NCBI GenBank assembly: GCA_022827945.1
Contig: JAJEIT010000035.1
Location: 1 to 64,000, forward strand
Reading direction: 5' to 3'
DNA length: 64,000 nucleotides
Origin: Dehalococcoidia bacterium
GTDB taxonomy: Bacteria; Chloroflexota; Dehalococcoidia; Tepidiformales; Tepidiformaceae
Each line of letters starts with the position of its first letter. Positions within the stretch are counted from its first letter, which is position 1. Under the pieces are notes generated by a model that was not told the DNA's origin, did not search any database, and was given only the letters and a program-made list of their open reading frames with translations. A program made the position numbers and the translations under genes. Shown in pieces: positions 41,279 through 48,770 of this stretch.

Positions 41279-42022
41279 ATGGACAACGTGAATGCCGCGA
41301 CCTACGGCGACCGCTTCGCCGAGATCTACGACGAAGTCCACGCGCCCCTCAGCACGCCCGAGGTCGTCGAACCCATGGCCGACGTGCTCGCCGACCTCGC
41401 CGGCAAAGGCCCCGCGCTCGAGCTGGGGATCGGCACTGGCCGTATCGCCCTGCCCCTCGCCCACCGCGGCGTCGAGGTCCACGGCCTCGACGGCTCCGAG
41501 GCCATGGTCGCGAAGATGCGCGAGAAGCCGGGCGGCGTCGACATCCCCGTCACCATCGGCGACTTCGAGCAGCTGGACGTCGAGGGGCCCTACTCCCTCA
41601 TCTACGTCGTCTTCAACACTCTTTTCGCGCTCCCCTCGCAGGAGGCGCAGGTCAACTGCTTCCGCAGCGTCGCCGAACACCTCACCGACGATGGCGCCTT
41701 CCTCATTGAAGCCTTCGTACCGGACCCAACCCGTTTCGACCGCGGCCAGCGCGTCTCGACCGGCATCGTCGAGCACGACTTCGTCTCGCTCGACCTCGAC
41801 CGCCACGACCCCACCACCCAGACGGTCGCCTCTTCCCATCTCTACATAACGCCCGAAGGCGTTCAGATGTACCCCGTCGCCATCCGCTACGCCTGGCCCT
41901 CCGAACTCGACCTGATGGCCCAGCTCGTCGGCATGCGCCTCCGCTCCCGCTGGTCCGACTGGCGCCGCAACCCCTTCACCGCCGCCAGCCCCGGCCACGT
42001 CTCCATCTACGAGCTGGCGTAA
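41279..42022 (+). CDS. Class I SAM-dependent methyltransferase
   Basis: 247 aa. Motif I LELGIGTGRIALPLA with the acidic post-I residue in VHGLDGSEAMV, and motif IV in YSLIYVVFNTLFAL. A six-codon-longer start (41261) exists but lacks a ribosome binding site. The acceptor substrate is not predictable from sequence. Confidence 0.85.
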   Translation: MDNVNAATYGDRFAEIYDEVHAPLSTPEVVEPMADVLADLAGKGPALELGIGTGRIALPLAHRGVEVHGLDGSEAMVAKMREKPGGVDIPVTIGDFEQLDVEGPYSLIYVVFNTLFALPSQEAQVNCFRSVAEHLTDDGAFLIEAFVPDPTRFDRGQRVSTGIVEHDFVSLDLDRHDPTTQTVASSHLYITPEGVQMYPVAIRYAWPSELDLMAQLVGMRLRSRWSDWRRNPFTAASPGHVSIYELA

Positions 42023-42057
42023 GTCTGAGGGGCCTCCTGGCTGTCCTAGCGAGTCGC

Positions 42058-42270
42058 TTAGGGTGCATCGACACCCGGCTCGCGCTGGCCCTCAGTCCGT
42101 ATGCCCTCCTCCAGTTCACCCGTCAGGGGACTAATCCAGGGCTGGGAGACAGTCCGAGTCAGCTCATCAAGAAGGAACGCTTCGAGAGACTGACCTCTTT
42201 CGGCAGCCTGGGCGGCTAGCTTGTCACGGACATGCTCAGGCACGTCTTCGATAGTGAGGTCTTCAGACAT
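42058..42270 (-). CDS. Orphan VapB/FitA-like antitoxin
   Basis: 70 aa. The N-terminal ribbon-helix-helix LTIEDVPEHVRDKLAAQAA ... SLEAFLLDEL is typical of FitA/VapB-type antitoxins, followed by a short disordered tail that normally masks a PIN toxin. No toxin gene follows: the methyltransferase ends 35 bp beyond its stop on the opposite strand. A palindromic operator-like site precedes it. Confidence 0.75.
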   Translation of the reverse strand: MSEDLTIEDVPEHVRDKLAAQAAERGQSLEAFLLDELTRTVSQPWISPLTGELEEGIRTEGQREPGVDAP

Positions 42271-42291
42271 GGACTCTCACTGCCAGCATAT

Positions 42292-42305
42292 TTGTAAGCT
42301 TGCAA
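42292..42305. promoter_or_regulatory. Palindromic operator-like site upstream of the orphan antitoxin
   Basis: TTGTAAGCTTGCAA is a 14-bp palindrome with one mismatched pair, centred 28 nt upstream of the antitoxin start in an A/T-rich patch. Ribbon-helix-helix antitoxins usually autoregulate through such sites. Confidence 0.5.
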
Positions 42306-42327
42306 GTGCCCTGCTCGCGTCGGTCCC

Positions 42328-42819
42328 CTACTCCTCCCACGGGGCCGACGTCAGCTTTGGGTGCCGCTCGACGATCTCCGCCCCGAGCGCGTCCAGCTCC
42401 CTTTCCGACAGCTCCCCCTGCACCGCCTCGAACAGATCACGCTCCTCCCAACGGATATGGTCGTGAAGCGCGGCGCCGAACTCGCGCAGCGCCTCGCGCC
42501 GCTCGCCCTGCGCCGTGGCGTCCTACATCCGTGCCACCAGCCCGTACATCGTCAGGTGCTCGGTGTGGAGACGCTGGATTTGCGGATCGTCGGTCGGCCG
42601 GTGCCGGATGAGCCGCGCCAGCAGGCACTCGCTCTCCGTGTGGAAGTGCGGCAGCAGCCCCCGCGACCAGAACTGCAGTAGCTGCGAGTAGAGGCGCTCG
42701 ACCTCGTCGTCACCGGCCGCAGGCAGCTCGCGCTCGATGCGCAGGGCGAACACCAGCCCGTGGTGATGCTCCTCCGAGAGGCGGGCAAGCCTTCGATCCC
42801 GTTGCACGCAATCCAGCAT
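42328..42819 (-). pseudogene. Hemerythrin-domain protein with in-frame amber codon
   Basis: The frame from ATG 42819 encodes 98 residues with hemerythrin metal-site patterns (EEHHHGLVFAL, PHFHTESE, HTEHLTMYGL), then TAG at 42525-42523. The same frame continues for 64 more residues with the expected C-terminal helix (ALHDHIRWEERDLFEAV) and ends at TAG 42330-42328. One codon change would restore a 163-aa hemerythrin. It is either a young pseudogene, a read-through gene or a sequencing error. Confidence 0.75.
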
Positions 42820-42989
42820 AGCCGCCGCCTGCTGCCCGCATCCTTGAAGGGGCTCCGCTGCTACCATCGGGCGGGCGCCGCGCAGCCGCCGCCCGTGGGA
42901 GGCCTCCCGTTCTCGCTCGCCTGCCGGGCTCGCAGTATGTCGCGCACCCCAGCCGCCTCTTCTACGGCTGGTGGATCGTCGCCGCGGGC

Positions 42990-44204
42990 ATGGTCCTCAA
43001 TGCCCTGATCGGCGCCCTCGTCATGCATGCCTACGGCGCCTACGTCGCCGTGTTCAAGACGGAGTTCGGCTGGAGCAGCACGATGCTCGCGCTCGGCTAC
43101 TCCACCATCCAGGGCACGAACGGGGTCGTAGGGCCCGGCCAGGGCTGGCTCACCGACCGCTTCGGTCCCCGCGCCGTCATCCGCGTCGGCCTCGTGGTTC
43201 TGGCCGGGGGGCTGATGCTCTTCAGCCGTATATCCGAGCTTGGCCACCTCTTTCCCGTCCTCTTCGTCGTTGCCGTGGGGATGAGCCTCGGCGGGTTCCT
43301 CTCCGTCATGGTCGCCATCGTCAACTGGTTCGAACGCTACCGCGCCACCGCCATCAGCTTCATCACCGGGGGGTTCGCCCTCGGCGGCGTGGTTGTCTAC
43401 CTGGTCGTCCTCTGCATCGACACCTTTGGCTGGGAGAACACCGCCCTCGCCTCTGCGTTCGTCGTCCTGGGCCTGGGTCTGCCCGCCTCCCAGCTCATCC
43501 GCCACCGCCCCGAGGACTACGGCTACGTCATCGACGGCGATCCGGCGCCCGAACCCCGCTCCCCCTCCACCTCCGGCCCCGTCGCCGAGATCCCCCACGA
43601 GGCCGCCGGCTTCACCGTCGGCGAGGCCCTCAGGACGCGCCAGTTCTGGTTCATCTCGTTCGGCCACGGCTCCGCCCTCCTCGTCGTCTCCGCGGTCATG
43701 GTCCACCTCATTACGCACCTCACCGAGAGCCTCGGATACTCCTTCACCGAGGCCGGAGCCATCCAGAGCGTGATCCCCATCGCCATGGTGGTCGGCACCC
43801 TCGGCGGAGGCATCCTCGGAGACCGCGTGAACAAGCGCGCCCTCGGCGCCGGCGCGATGGTCACCGCTGGCATCGCCATCCTCATCCTCGTCGTCGCCAA
43901 CGCCCTCTGGATGATCTTCGTCTTCGCCCTCCTGCACGGGCTCGCCTGGGGCGTGCGCGGACCCGTCCTCCTCGCCCTCCGCGCCGACTACTTCGGTCCC
44001 CGCGACTTCGGCAAGATCATGGGGCTCTCCCAGCTCGTCATGACCTCCGGCATGATGACCGGGCCCCTCTTCGCCGGCCTTCTGCGCGACCTCACCGGCG
44101 GCTTCGAGACGGGCTTCACCATCGTCGCCGTCATCGCGCTCTTCGGCGCCCTCCTCATCGTGTTCTCGCCCCGGCCCCAGCGACCGCTCGCCGGCGCATC
44201 CTGA
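42990..44204 (+). CDS. MFS transporter (oxalate/formate or monocarboxylate-like)
   Basis: 404 aa, twelve hydrophobic helices in two bundles separated by a charged loop around residues 180-215. The loop after helix 2 (GWLTDRFGPRAVIRVGLVV) is the MFS signature and the pattern fits the OFA/MCT-like group. The coding pattern extends upstream of the ATG: the same frame reads LFYGWWIVAAG, the usual family N-terminus, but the only possible start there is CTG 42921. The ATG at 42990 is therefore a conservative start that probably trims helix 1. Transport substrate unknown. Confidence 0.82.
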   Translation: MVLNALIGALVMHAYGAYVAVFKTEFGWSSTMLALGYSTIQGTNGVVGPGQGWLTDRFGPRAVIRVGLVVLAGGLMLFSRISELGHLFPVLFVVAVGMSLGGFLSVMVAIVNWFERYRATAISFITGGFALGGVVVYLVVLCIDTFGWENTALASAFVVLGLGLPASQLIRHRPEDYGYVIDGDPAPEPRSPSTSGPVAEIPHEAAGFTVGEALRTRQFWFISFGHGSALLVVSAVMVHLITHLTESLGYSFTEAGAIQSVIPIAMVVGTLGGGILGDRVNKRALGAGAMVTAGIAILILVVANALWMIFVFALLHGLAWGVRGPVLLALRADYFGPRDFGKIMGLSQLVMTSGMMTGPLFAGLLRDLTGGFETGFTIVAVIALFGALLIVFSPRPQRPLAGAS

Positions 44205-44208
44205 GCCG

Positions 44209-44214
44209 TACAAT
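44209..44214 (+). promoter_or_regulatory. -10-like hexamer before the two-domain VOC gene
   Basis: TACAAT, 30 nt before the ATG; a CGGAGG ribosome binding site lies between. Confidence 0.35.
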
Positions 44215-44244
44215 CGCGCTCCACCCCCGGAGGCTGCCATCGCC

Positions 44245-45234
44245 ATGACCACCGACCACGGCCCCGACCCCGGCGTCGCCCAGTTCGCCGTCAGCGCCAG
44301 CGACATGCCCCGCGCCGCGCAGCTCTACTGCGACGTCCTCGGCTGTCTCAAGGCCGGGGGCCTCCTCATCTGGGGCGACTTCCTCGCCACCCTCCAGAAG
44401 GTGCCCGATCCCGCCGCCGCCCTCTGGTGGCTCATCGACCGCCAGGACTTCGTCCAGCTCGAGGTCTGGGGTTACACCCGCCCTGTCCCCCGTCCCCTCC
44501 CCCTCGACTGGCGCCCCTGCGACATCGGCTACACCCGCATGTCCTTCCACGTCGACGACTTCGACGCCGTCGTCGCCCGTGTCCCCACTGTCGGCGCCTC
44601 CACCGTCACCCCGCCCATGGGCCCCGACGGCGACCGGCGCGTCTGCATCCGCGATCAGGACGGCTTCATCATCGAGGTCATGGAGCGCGACCCGCTCGAT
44701 GACTTGCGTCCGCCCCGCTGGCCCGAGGCAGGATCCGCCATCCGCGCTGTCAGCCTCTCCGTACCCGACCTTGAGAAGGCCCGCCGCTTCTGGGTGGAGA
44801 CGCTCTCGCTCGCCGTCGTCGACCCCACCCTCCTCCACACCCCCGACATGGAGGCGCTCTGGGGCCTCCCCGACGCGAAGTCCGAAACCCTCCTCCTGCG
44901 CGCCGGCGACCAGCTCATCGAGGTCCAGCAGTACAGCGACCCCGCCCCCCGCCCCCGTCCCCTCGGCTACCTCCTGAGCGATGTCGGCATCCTCAACATC
45001 GCCCTCGGCTACCGTACCCGCGAGGCCTTCACCGCGGCCTTCACCCGCCTCATCGACAACGGCTACACCGCCAACGTCCAGCCCAACGACGAGGGCCCCT
45101 TCACCTCCTCCTACGTGAACGACGACCAGGGCTTCTCCCTCGAGATGTTCCACTGCGCCGAGGAGATCGACGGTTACCTCGGCTTCATGCCCGAGGGCAC
45201 CTGGCGCTCCGCCACCGGACGCCCGCCCCGCTAG
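44245..45234 (+). CDS. Two-domain VOC (glyoxalase/extradiol dioxygenase-like) protein
   Basis: 329 aa with two VOC modules: about 10-155 (VAQFAVSASDMPRAAQLYCDVLG ... DGFIIEVMERD) and about 165-318 (IRAVSLSVPDLEKARRFWVETL ... FSLEMFHCAEE). Each ends with a glutamate strand typical of the metal site, but the N-terminal histidine ligand of canonical glyoxalases is not evident (QFAV and AVSL at those positions). An isomerase, dioxygenase or binding protein are all possible. Confidence 0.75.
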   Translation: MTTDHGPDPGVAQFAVSASDMPRAAQLYCDVLGCLKAGGLLIWGDFLATLQKVPDPAAALWWLIDRQDFVQLEVWGYTRPVPRPLPLDWRPCDIGYTRMSFHVDDFDAVVARVPTVGASTVTPPMGPDGDRRVCIRDQDGFIIEVMERDPLDDLRPPRWPEAGSAIRAVSLSVPDLEKARRFWVETLSLAVVDPTLLHTPDMEALWGLPDAKSETLLLRAGDQLIEVQQYSDPAPRPRPLGYLLSDVGILNIALGYRTREAFTAAFTRLIDNGYTANVQPNDEGPFTSSYVNDDQGFSLEMFHCAEEIDGYLGFMPEGTWRSATGRPPR

Positions 45235-45776
45235 GTAAAGGGCCCCGCGAACCAGTCCGCGATCGCCTCCACCGCCTCGATCGCCGTGAAGCTGTCGAGC
45301 CACTTGCCCCCGTGCAGGGCGTACTCCTGGAACACCTTCAGCGCCGTCAGAGGCATGAGCGCCAGGATGATGTTCCGCTTCGAGAACGTGAAGTCCGGAC
45401 GCCAGTGCGGCAGGCTCGCCACGAACAGGACCCACACCTCGAACACGTTCGGCACGGCCAGCAGCACGTACCGCTCGTTCGTGAACTCGAAGATCACGAA
45501 CCCCACCAGCCGGAACGCGAACAGCCCCACCGCCACGTTCCGCGCGGGCCCCACCCAGCGCAGCGCCACGATCAGGAACGCCACCATGTAGACCTGGTCG
45601 AGCCACTTGTCGAACGCCTGGTAGTTGCTCACCCCGCCAAGGTCGAGCAGGTTCCGCAGGAACAGGTCGCTCAGGTCGATCAGGATCGCGGCCCAGCCGC
45701 CGATGAAGGCCCACTTGAAGACGAGCAGCGAGCCCAGCACGCGGACGACGGCGATGATCAGCTCTTCGAGGGACAT
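45231..45776 (-). CDS. Hypothetical multi-pass membrane protein
   Basis: 181 aa with about five hydrophobic segments separated by short loops rich in aromatic residues (YQAFDKWLDQVYM, FEFTNERYVLLAVPNVFEVWVLF). No named family is recognised. It stands alone, convergent with the VOC gene (4-bp stop overlap) and divergent from glutamate dehydrogenase. Confidence 0.6.
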   Translation of the reverse strand: MSLEELIIAVVRVLGSLLVFKWAFIGGWAAILIDLSDLFLRNLLDLGGVSNYQAFDKWLDQVYMVAFLIVALRWVGPARNVAVGLFAFRLVGFVIFEFTNERYVLLAVPNVFEVWVLFVASLPHWRPDFTFSKRNIILALMPLTALKVFQEYALHGGKWLDSFTAIEAVEAIADWFAGPFT

Positions 45777-45822
45777 GCCCGCCCCCTGCGCAGGCCTTTC
45801 CGGCTGCTTCCGGACGCCCGCC

Positions 45823-45828
45823 TATACT
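45823..45828 (+). promoter_or_regulatory. -10-like hexamer upstream of glutamate dehydrogenase
   Basis: TATACT, 32 nt before the ATG at 45861, which has AGGGAG as ribosome binding site. Confidence 0.4.
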
Positions 45829-45860
45829 ACGGTCGCGGTCTACCGCTGACAGGGAGCCTT

Positions 45861-47282
45861 ATGGACAGCGACCCCCACGCCGGCAACCTGCTCGACGATG
45901 TAAGCGCCCAGTTCGAGCGGGCCGCCGTCTACAGCGACTACCCCCGCGGCCTCCTCGACCAGGTCAAGATGTGCAACGTCGTTCACCGCATGAGCTTCCC
46001 TGTGCGCGACGACGACGGCTCCATCCGCGTCGTCGAGGCCTACCGCGCCGAGCACAGCTTCCACCGCCTGCCTACCAAGGGCGGCATCCGCTTCAGCCCC
46101 GACGTGACCGAAGACGAGGTCTGCGCCCTCGCCAGCCTCATGACCTACAAGTGCGCCATCGTCGAGGCGCCCTTCGGCGGCGCGAAGGGCGGCGTCTGCA
46201 TCGACTCCCGCAATGAGAGCGAGGGCTTCCTTGAGCGCGCAACCCGCCGCTACGTCGCCGAGCTCAACCGCAAGAACATGATCGGCCCTGCCGTCGACGT
46301 CCCCGCCCCCGACTACGGCACCGGCGAGCGCGAGATGGCCTGGATCGTCGACACCTACACCGCCCTCAACCCCGACCGGCTCAACCCCTTCGCCTGCGTC
46401 ACCGGCAAGCCCATCTCCCTCCACGGCATCTCCGGCCGCACCGAGGCCACCGGCCGCGGCGTCGCCATCGGCATCGCAGAGGCCACCGACTCGGCCCAGG
46501 ACATGGAGGCCATCGGCCTCACTCGCGGCATCGAGGGCAAGCGCGTCATCGTGCAGGGCCTCGGGAAGGTCGGCTACCACGCCGCCCGTTTGCTGCAGGA
46601 AGCAGGCGCCCGCATCGTCGCCATCGCCGAGTACGACGGCGGCATCGCCTCCGATGCCGGCATCGATGTCGAGGCCGTCCAGCGCCATCGCGCCGAGACC
46701 GGCTCGATCCTTGGCGCCCCTGGGACGCGCACCATCGACAGCCCGTTCCAGGTCCTCGAGCTCGACTGCGACATCCTCGTGCCCGCCGCCCTCGAGAACC
46801 AGATCACCGCCGACAATGCCCCCCGCATCAAGGCCCGCATCGTCGCCGAGGCCGCCAACGGTCCCGTCGACAGCGAGGGTGACGCCATCCTCCGCGAGCG
46901 CGGCATCCTCGTCATCCCCGACCTCTTCCTCAACGCCGGCGGCGTCACCGTCTCCTACTTCGAGTGGCTCAAGAACATCCAGCACGTCTCCCCCGAGCGG
47001 CTCACGAGCCGTTACCAGGAGGTCGCCACCACCCGTGTCGTGAAGGCCCTCGAAGGCGCCACCGGCGCCCACCTCAGCGACGTCGACTTCATGAAGGCCG
47101 TCAAGGGCCCCGAGGAGATCGATCTCGTCGAGGCCGCCCTCGCCGACACCATCACCCACGCCTACCACTCCGTCCACGAGCTGTGGAAGACGCGCTCAAT
47201 GCCCGACCTGCGCGTCGCCGCCTACACCCTCGCGATCAACCGCGTCGCCCAGTCGTACCAGGTCCAGGGCATCTTCCCGTAG
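45861..47282 (+). CDS. gdhA: Glutamate dehydrogenase (Glu/Leu/Phe/Val family)
   Basis: 473 aa. The substrate-lysine motif EAPFGGAKGGV and PAPDYGTGEREMAWIVDTY are intact, and the Rossmann fold starts at VIVQGLGKVGYHAA. It interconverts glutamate and 2-oxoglutarate plus ammonia; coenzyme preference is not clear from the sequence. At 473 aa it is longer than the usual 410-450 because of additional C-terminal helices and an insert near residues 130-145. A longer open frame upstream (from 45312) is rejected. Confidence 0.92.
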   Translation: MDSDPHAGNLLDDVSAQFERAAVYSDYPRGLLDQVKMCNVVHRMSFPVRDDDGSIRVVEAYRAEHSFHRLPTKGGIRFSPDVTEDEVCALASLMTYKCAIVEAPFGGAKGGVCIDSRNESEGFLERATRRYVAELNRKNMIGPAVDVPAPDYGTGEREMAWIVDTYTALNPDRLNPFACVTGKPISLHGISGRTEATGRGVAIGIAEATDSAQDMEAIGLTRGIEGKRVIVQGLGKVGYHAARLLQEAGARIVAIAEYDGGIASDAGIDVEAVQRHRAETGSILGAPGTRTIDSPFQVLELDCDILVPAALENQITADNAPRIKARIVAEAANGPVDSEGDAILRERGILVIPDLFLNAGGVTVSYFEWLKNIQHVSPERLTSRYQEVATTRVVKALEGATGAHLSDVDFMKAVKGPEEIDLVEAALADTITHAYHSVHELWKTRSMPDLRVAAYTLAINRVAQSYQVQGIFP

Positions 47283-47355
47283 GCTGCCTGGCAATGGTTG
47301 CTTTGTTGTGCGCAAGCGGCTAGACTGGCGCTAACGCCCCACAGGAAGGCCCAAA

Positions 47356-47650
47356 TTGCCCGAGCGCTCCCAGGACTTTGATGTTGGTCAGTTCGTCAAG
47401 GACTACACGGCGGCGTCAAGCCTTCAGGGCACGGTTATCGCCAGGGCGTTCCACTCCCTGCAAACGCAGATGAACCAGCGCTTCGACTCGGTTTGATCGC
47501 CGTTTCGAAGCGGTTGACCGTCGTTTCGATGCGGTTGATCAAACGCTGGACCGCATCGTCCGCGTGCTCGCTCTGGCGCACCCTGATGAATACAGGCAAG
47601 CGTTCTCTGAGAACGGCCACAAGCCACCGGACCACAGCAACGACGCCTGA
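47356..47650 (+). pseudogene. Frameshifted coiled-coil gene
   Basis: A TTG start with AGGAAGG 7 nt upstream gives 46 codons ending RFDSV then TGA (47494-47496). Skipping one T in the GTTTGA run continues the hexad pattern as DRRFEAVDRRFDAVDQTLDRIV and runs another 51 codons to TGA at 47648-47650. A single-base insertion in TTT explains the break. The intact product would be about 97 aa with a coiled coil of RFDAVD units. Programmed frameshifting or assembly error are alternatives. Confidence 0.7.
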
Positions 47651-47733
47651 CCGGGCGCCGCCTGGCAAGTTCGCGCGCTAGCTCCCGGCTGCTGTTCACA
47701 TCCTTCGCGCGGAGCGTGACGGCGCCGGCCCGC

Positions 47734-47739
47734 TAGAAT
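47734..47739 (+). promoter_or_regulatory. -10-like hexamer before single-domain VOC gene
   Basis: TAGAAT, 16 nt before the GTG at 47756, with GGGGAG between. A 5-codon frame (ATG 47742) ends in a TGA overlapping the GTG. Confidence 0.35.
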
Positions 47740-47755
47740 CGATGGGGAGCTGCTC

Positions 47756-48196
47756 GTGATCACCTTCGATGACATCTACCACGTCGGCATCATCGTCCCG
47801 GACATGGAGGCGGCCATGGACGAGCTCGGCCGCCGCTTCGGCTGCGGCTGGCGCGACCCCTCCACCGCCACCGTCCGCGTCCGCGACGAGGGCGGCGACC
47901 GCATACTCTCCCCCCGCGTTACCTTCTGCGACCAGAGCACGCCCATCGCCCTGGAGCTGATCGAGGCCATCCCCGGCACCGTCTGGCACGTCGGCGAACG
48001 CTCGCAGCTCCACCACTTCGGCCTCTATGTCGAGAGCGTCCAGGCCGCCATCGACGAGCTCGGCCCCGGCATGACCGTCGAGATGGCCGGCCTCGACCGC
48101 GACGGCATGCTCGCCGGCTTCTGCTACGTCAACGATGGCCTCGGCGTCCGCATGGAGCTCGTCGCCCGTGGCGGCCTCCCGCCCCTCGACGACTGA
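47756..48196 (+). CDS. Single-domain VOC-family protein
   Basis: 146 aa from GTG. VOC pattern YHVGIIVPDMEAAMDELGRRFG with the metal-type histidine in YHVG, a second histidine in HHFGLYVES and the C-terminal glutamate in RMELVARG. These match the glyoxalase/methylmalonyl-CoA epimerase-like layout, though the activity is unproven. The stop overlaps the next ATG by one base (TGATG). Confidence 0.8.
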   Translation: MITFDDIYHVGIIVPDMEAAMDELGRRFGCGWRDPSTATVRVRDEGGDRILSPRVTFCDQSTPIALELIEAIPGTVWHVGERSQLHHFGLYVESVQAAIDELGPGMTVEMAGLDRDGMLAGFCYVNDGLGVRMELVARGGLPPLDD

Positions 48197-48768
48197 TGCG
48201 GCGCGCCCTCTGGTTGCTGGCTGCCCTCCCCCTGGCCTTCGCCACTGCATGCGGCGGCGGCTCAGCCGACCCCACCCCCGCCGCCACCCCCGACCCCGCC
48301 ACTCCCGCCCCCGCGACCGCCAGCCCCACCGCCACGGCCACGCCCGCCCCCGCCTGGTGGGAGGAGGAGACGCCCGAGCCCACCCCCGACCTCCCCATGT
48401 CCCGCGTCTGGAACGTGCGCGTCGAGGCAACCTCCGGCGATGAGGTCACCCTCACCTTCGACTACCACCTCGACCTCGCCCCCGAGGCCAACGTCTTCGT
48501 CCACATGGGCCTGCTGCCCAACGTGAACATCGGCCTCCTCGACTCGGAAGGCGACACCATCGATTGGGTCGGCGGCGAGCTTGACCCCACCGAGTTCGGC
48601 GACGACACCGTCGGCGGTCAGGCCACCTTCACCTTCGCTACGCCCCGCTTCGCGGACGTCGCGGCCGTGCACTTCTGTATCAGGGTCGTCACCGGGAACT
48701 ACGACGACTTCACCGGCCGCACCGAGATCTTCTGCGAGCCCATCCCCGCCGAGAAAGTCGGGGAGTAG
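48196..48768 (+). CDS. Putative lipoprotein with Pro/Thr-rich linker
   Basis: 190 aa. Lipobox ATAC with lipidated C19, then a proline/alanine/threonine linker (about 23-68) and a beta-rich globular domain (about 70-185) with two cysteines (in HFCIRV and IFCEP) likely to form a disulfide. Translationally coupled to the VOC gene. No family recognised. Confidence 0.68.
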   Translation: MRRALWLLAALPLAFATACGGGSADPTPAATPDPATPAPATASPTATATPAPAWWEEETPEPTPDLPMSRVWNVRVEATSGDEVTLTFDYHLDLAPEANVFVHMGLLPNVNIGLLDSEGDTIDWVGGELDPTEFGDDTVGGQATFTFATPRFADVAAVHFCIRVVTGNYDDFTGRTEIFCEPIPAEKVGE

Positions 48769-48770
48769 CT

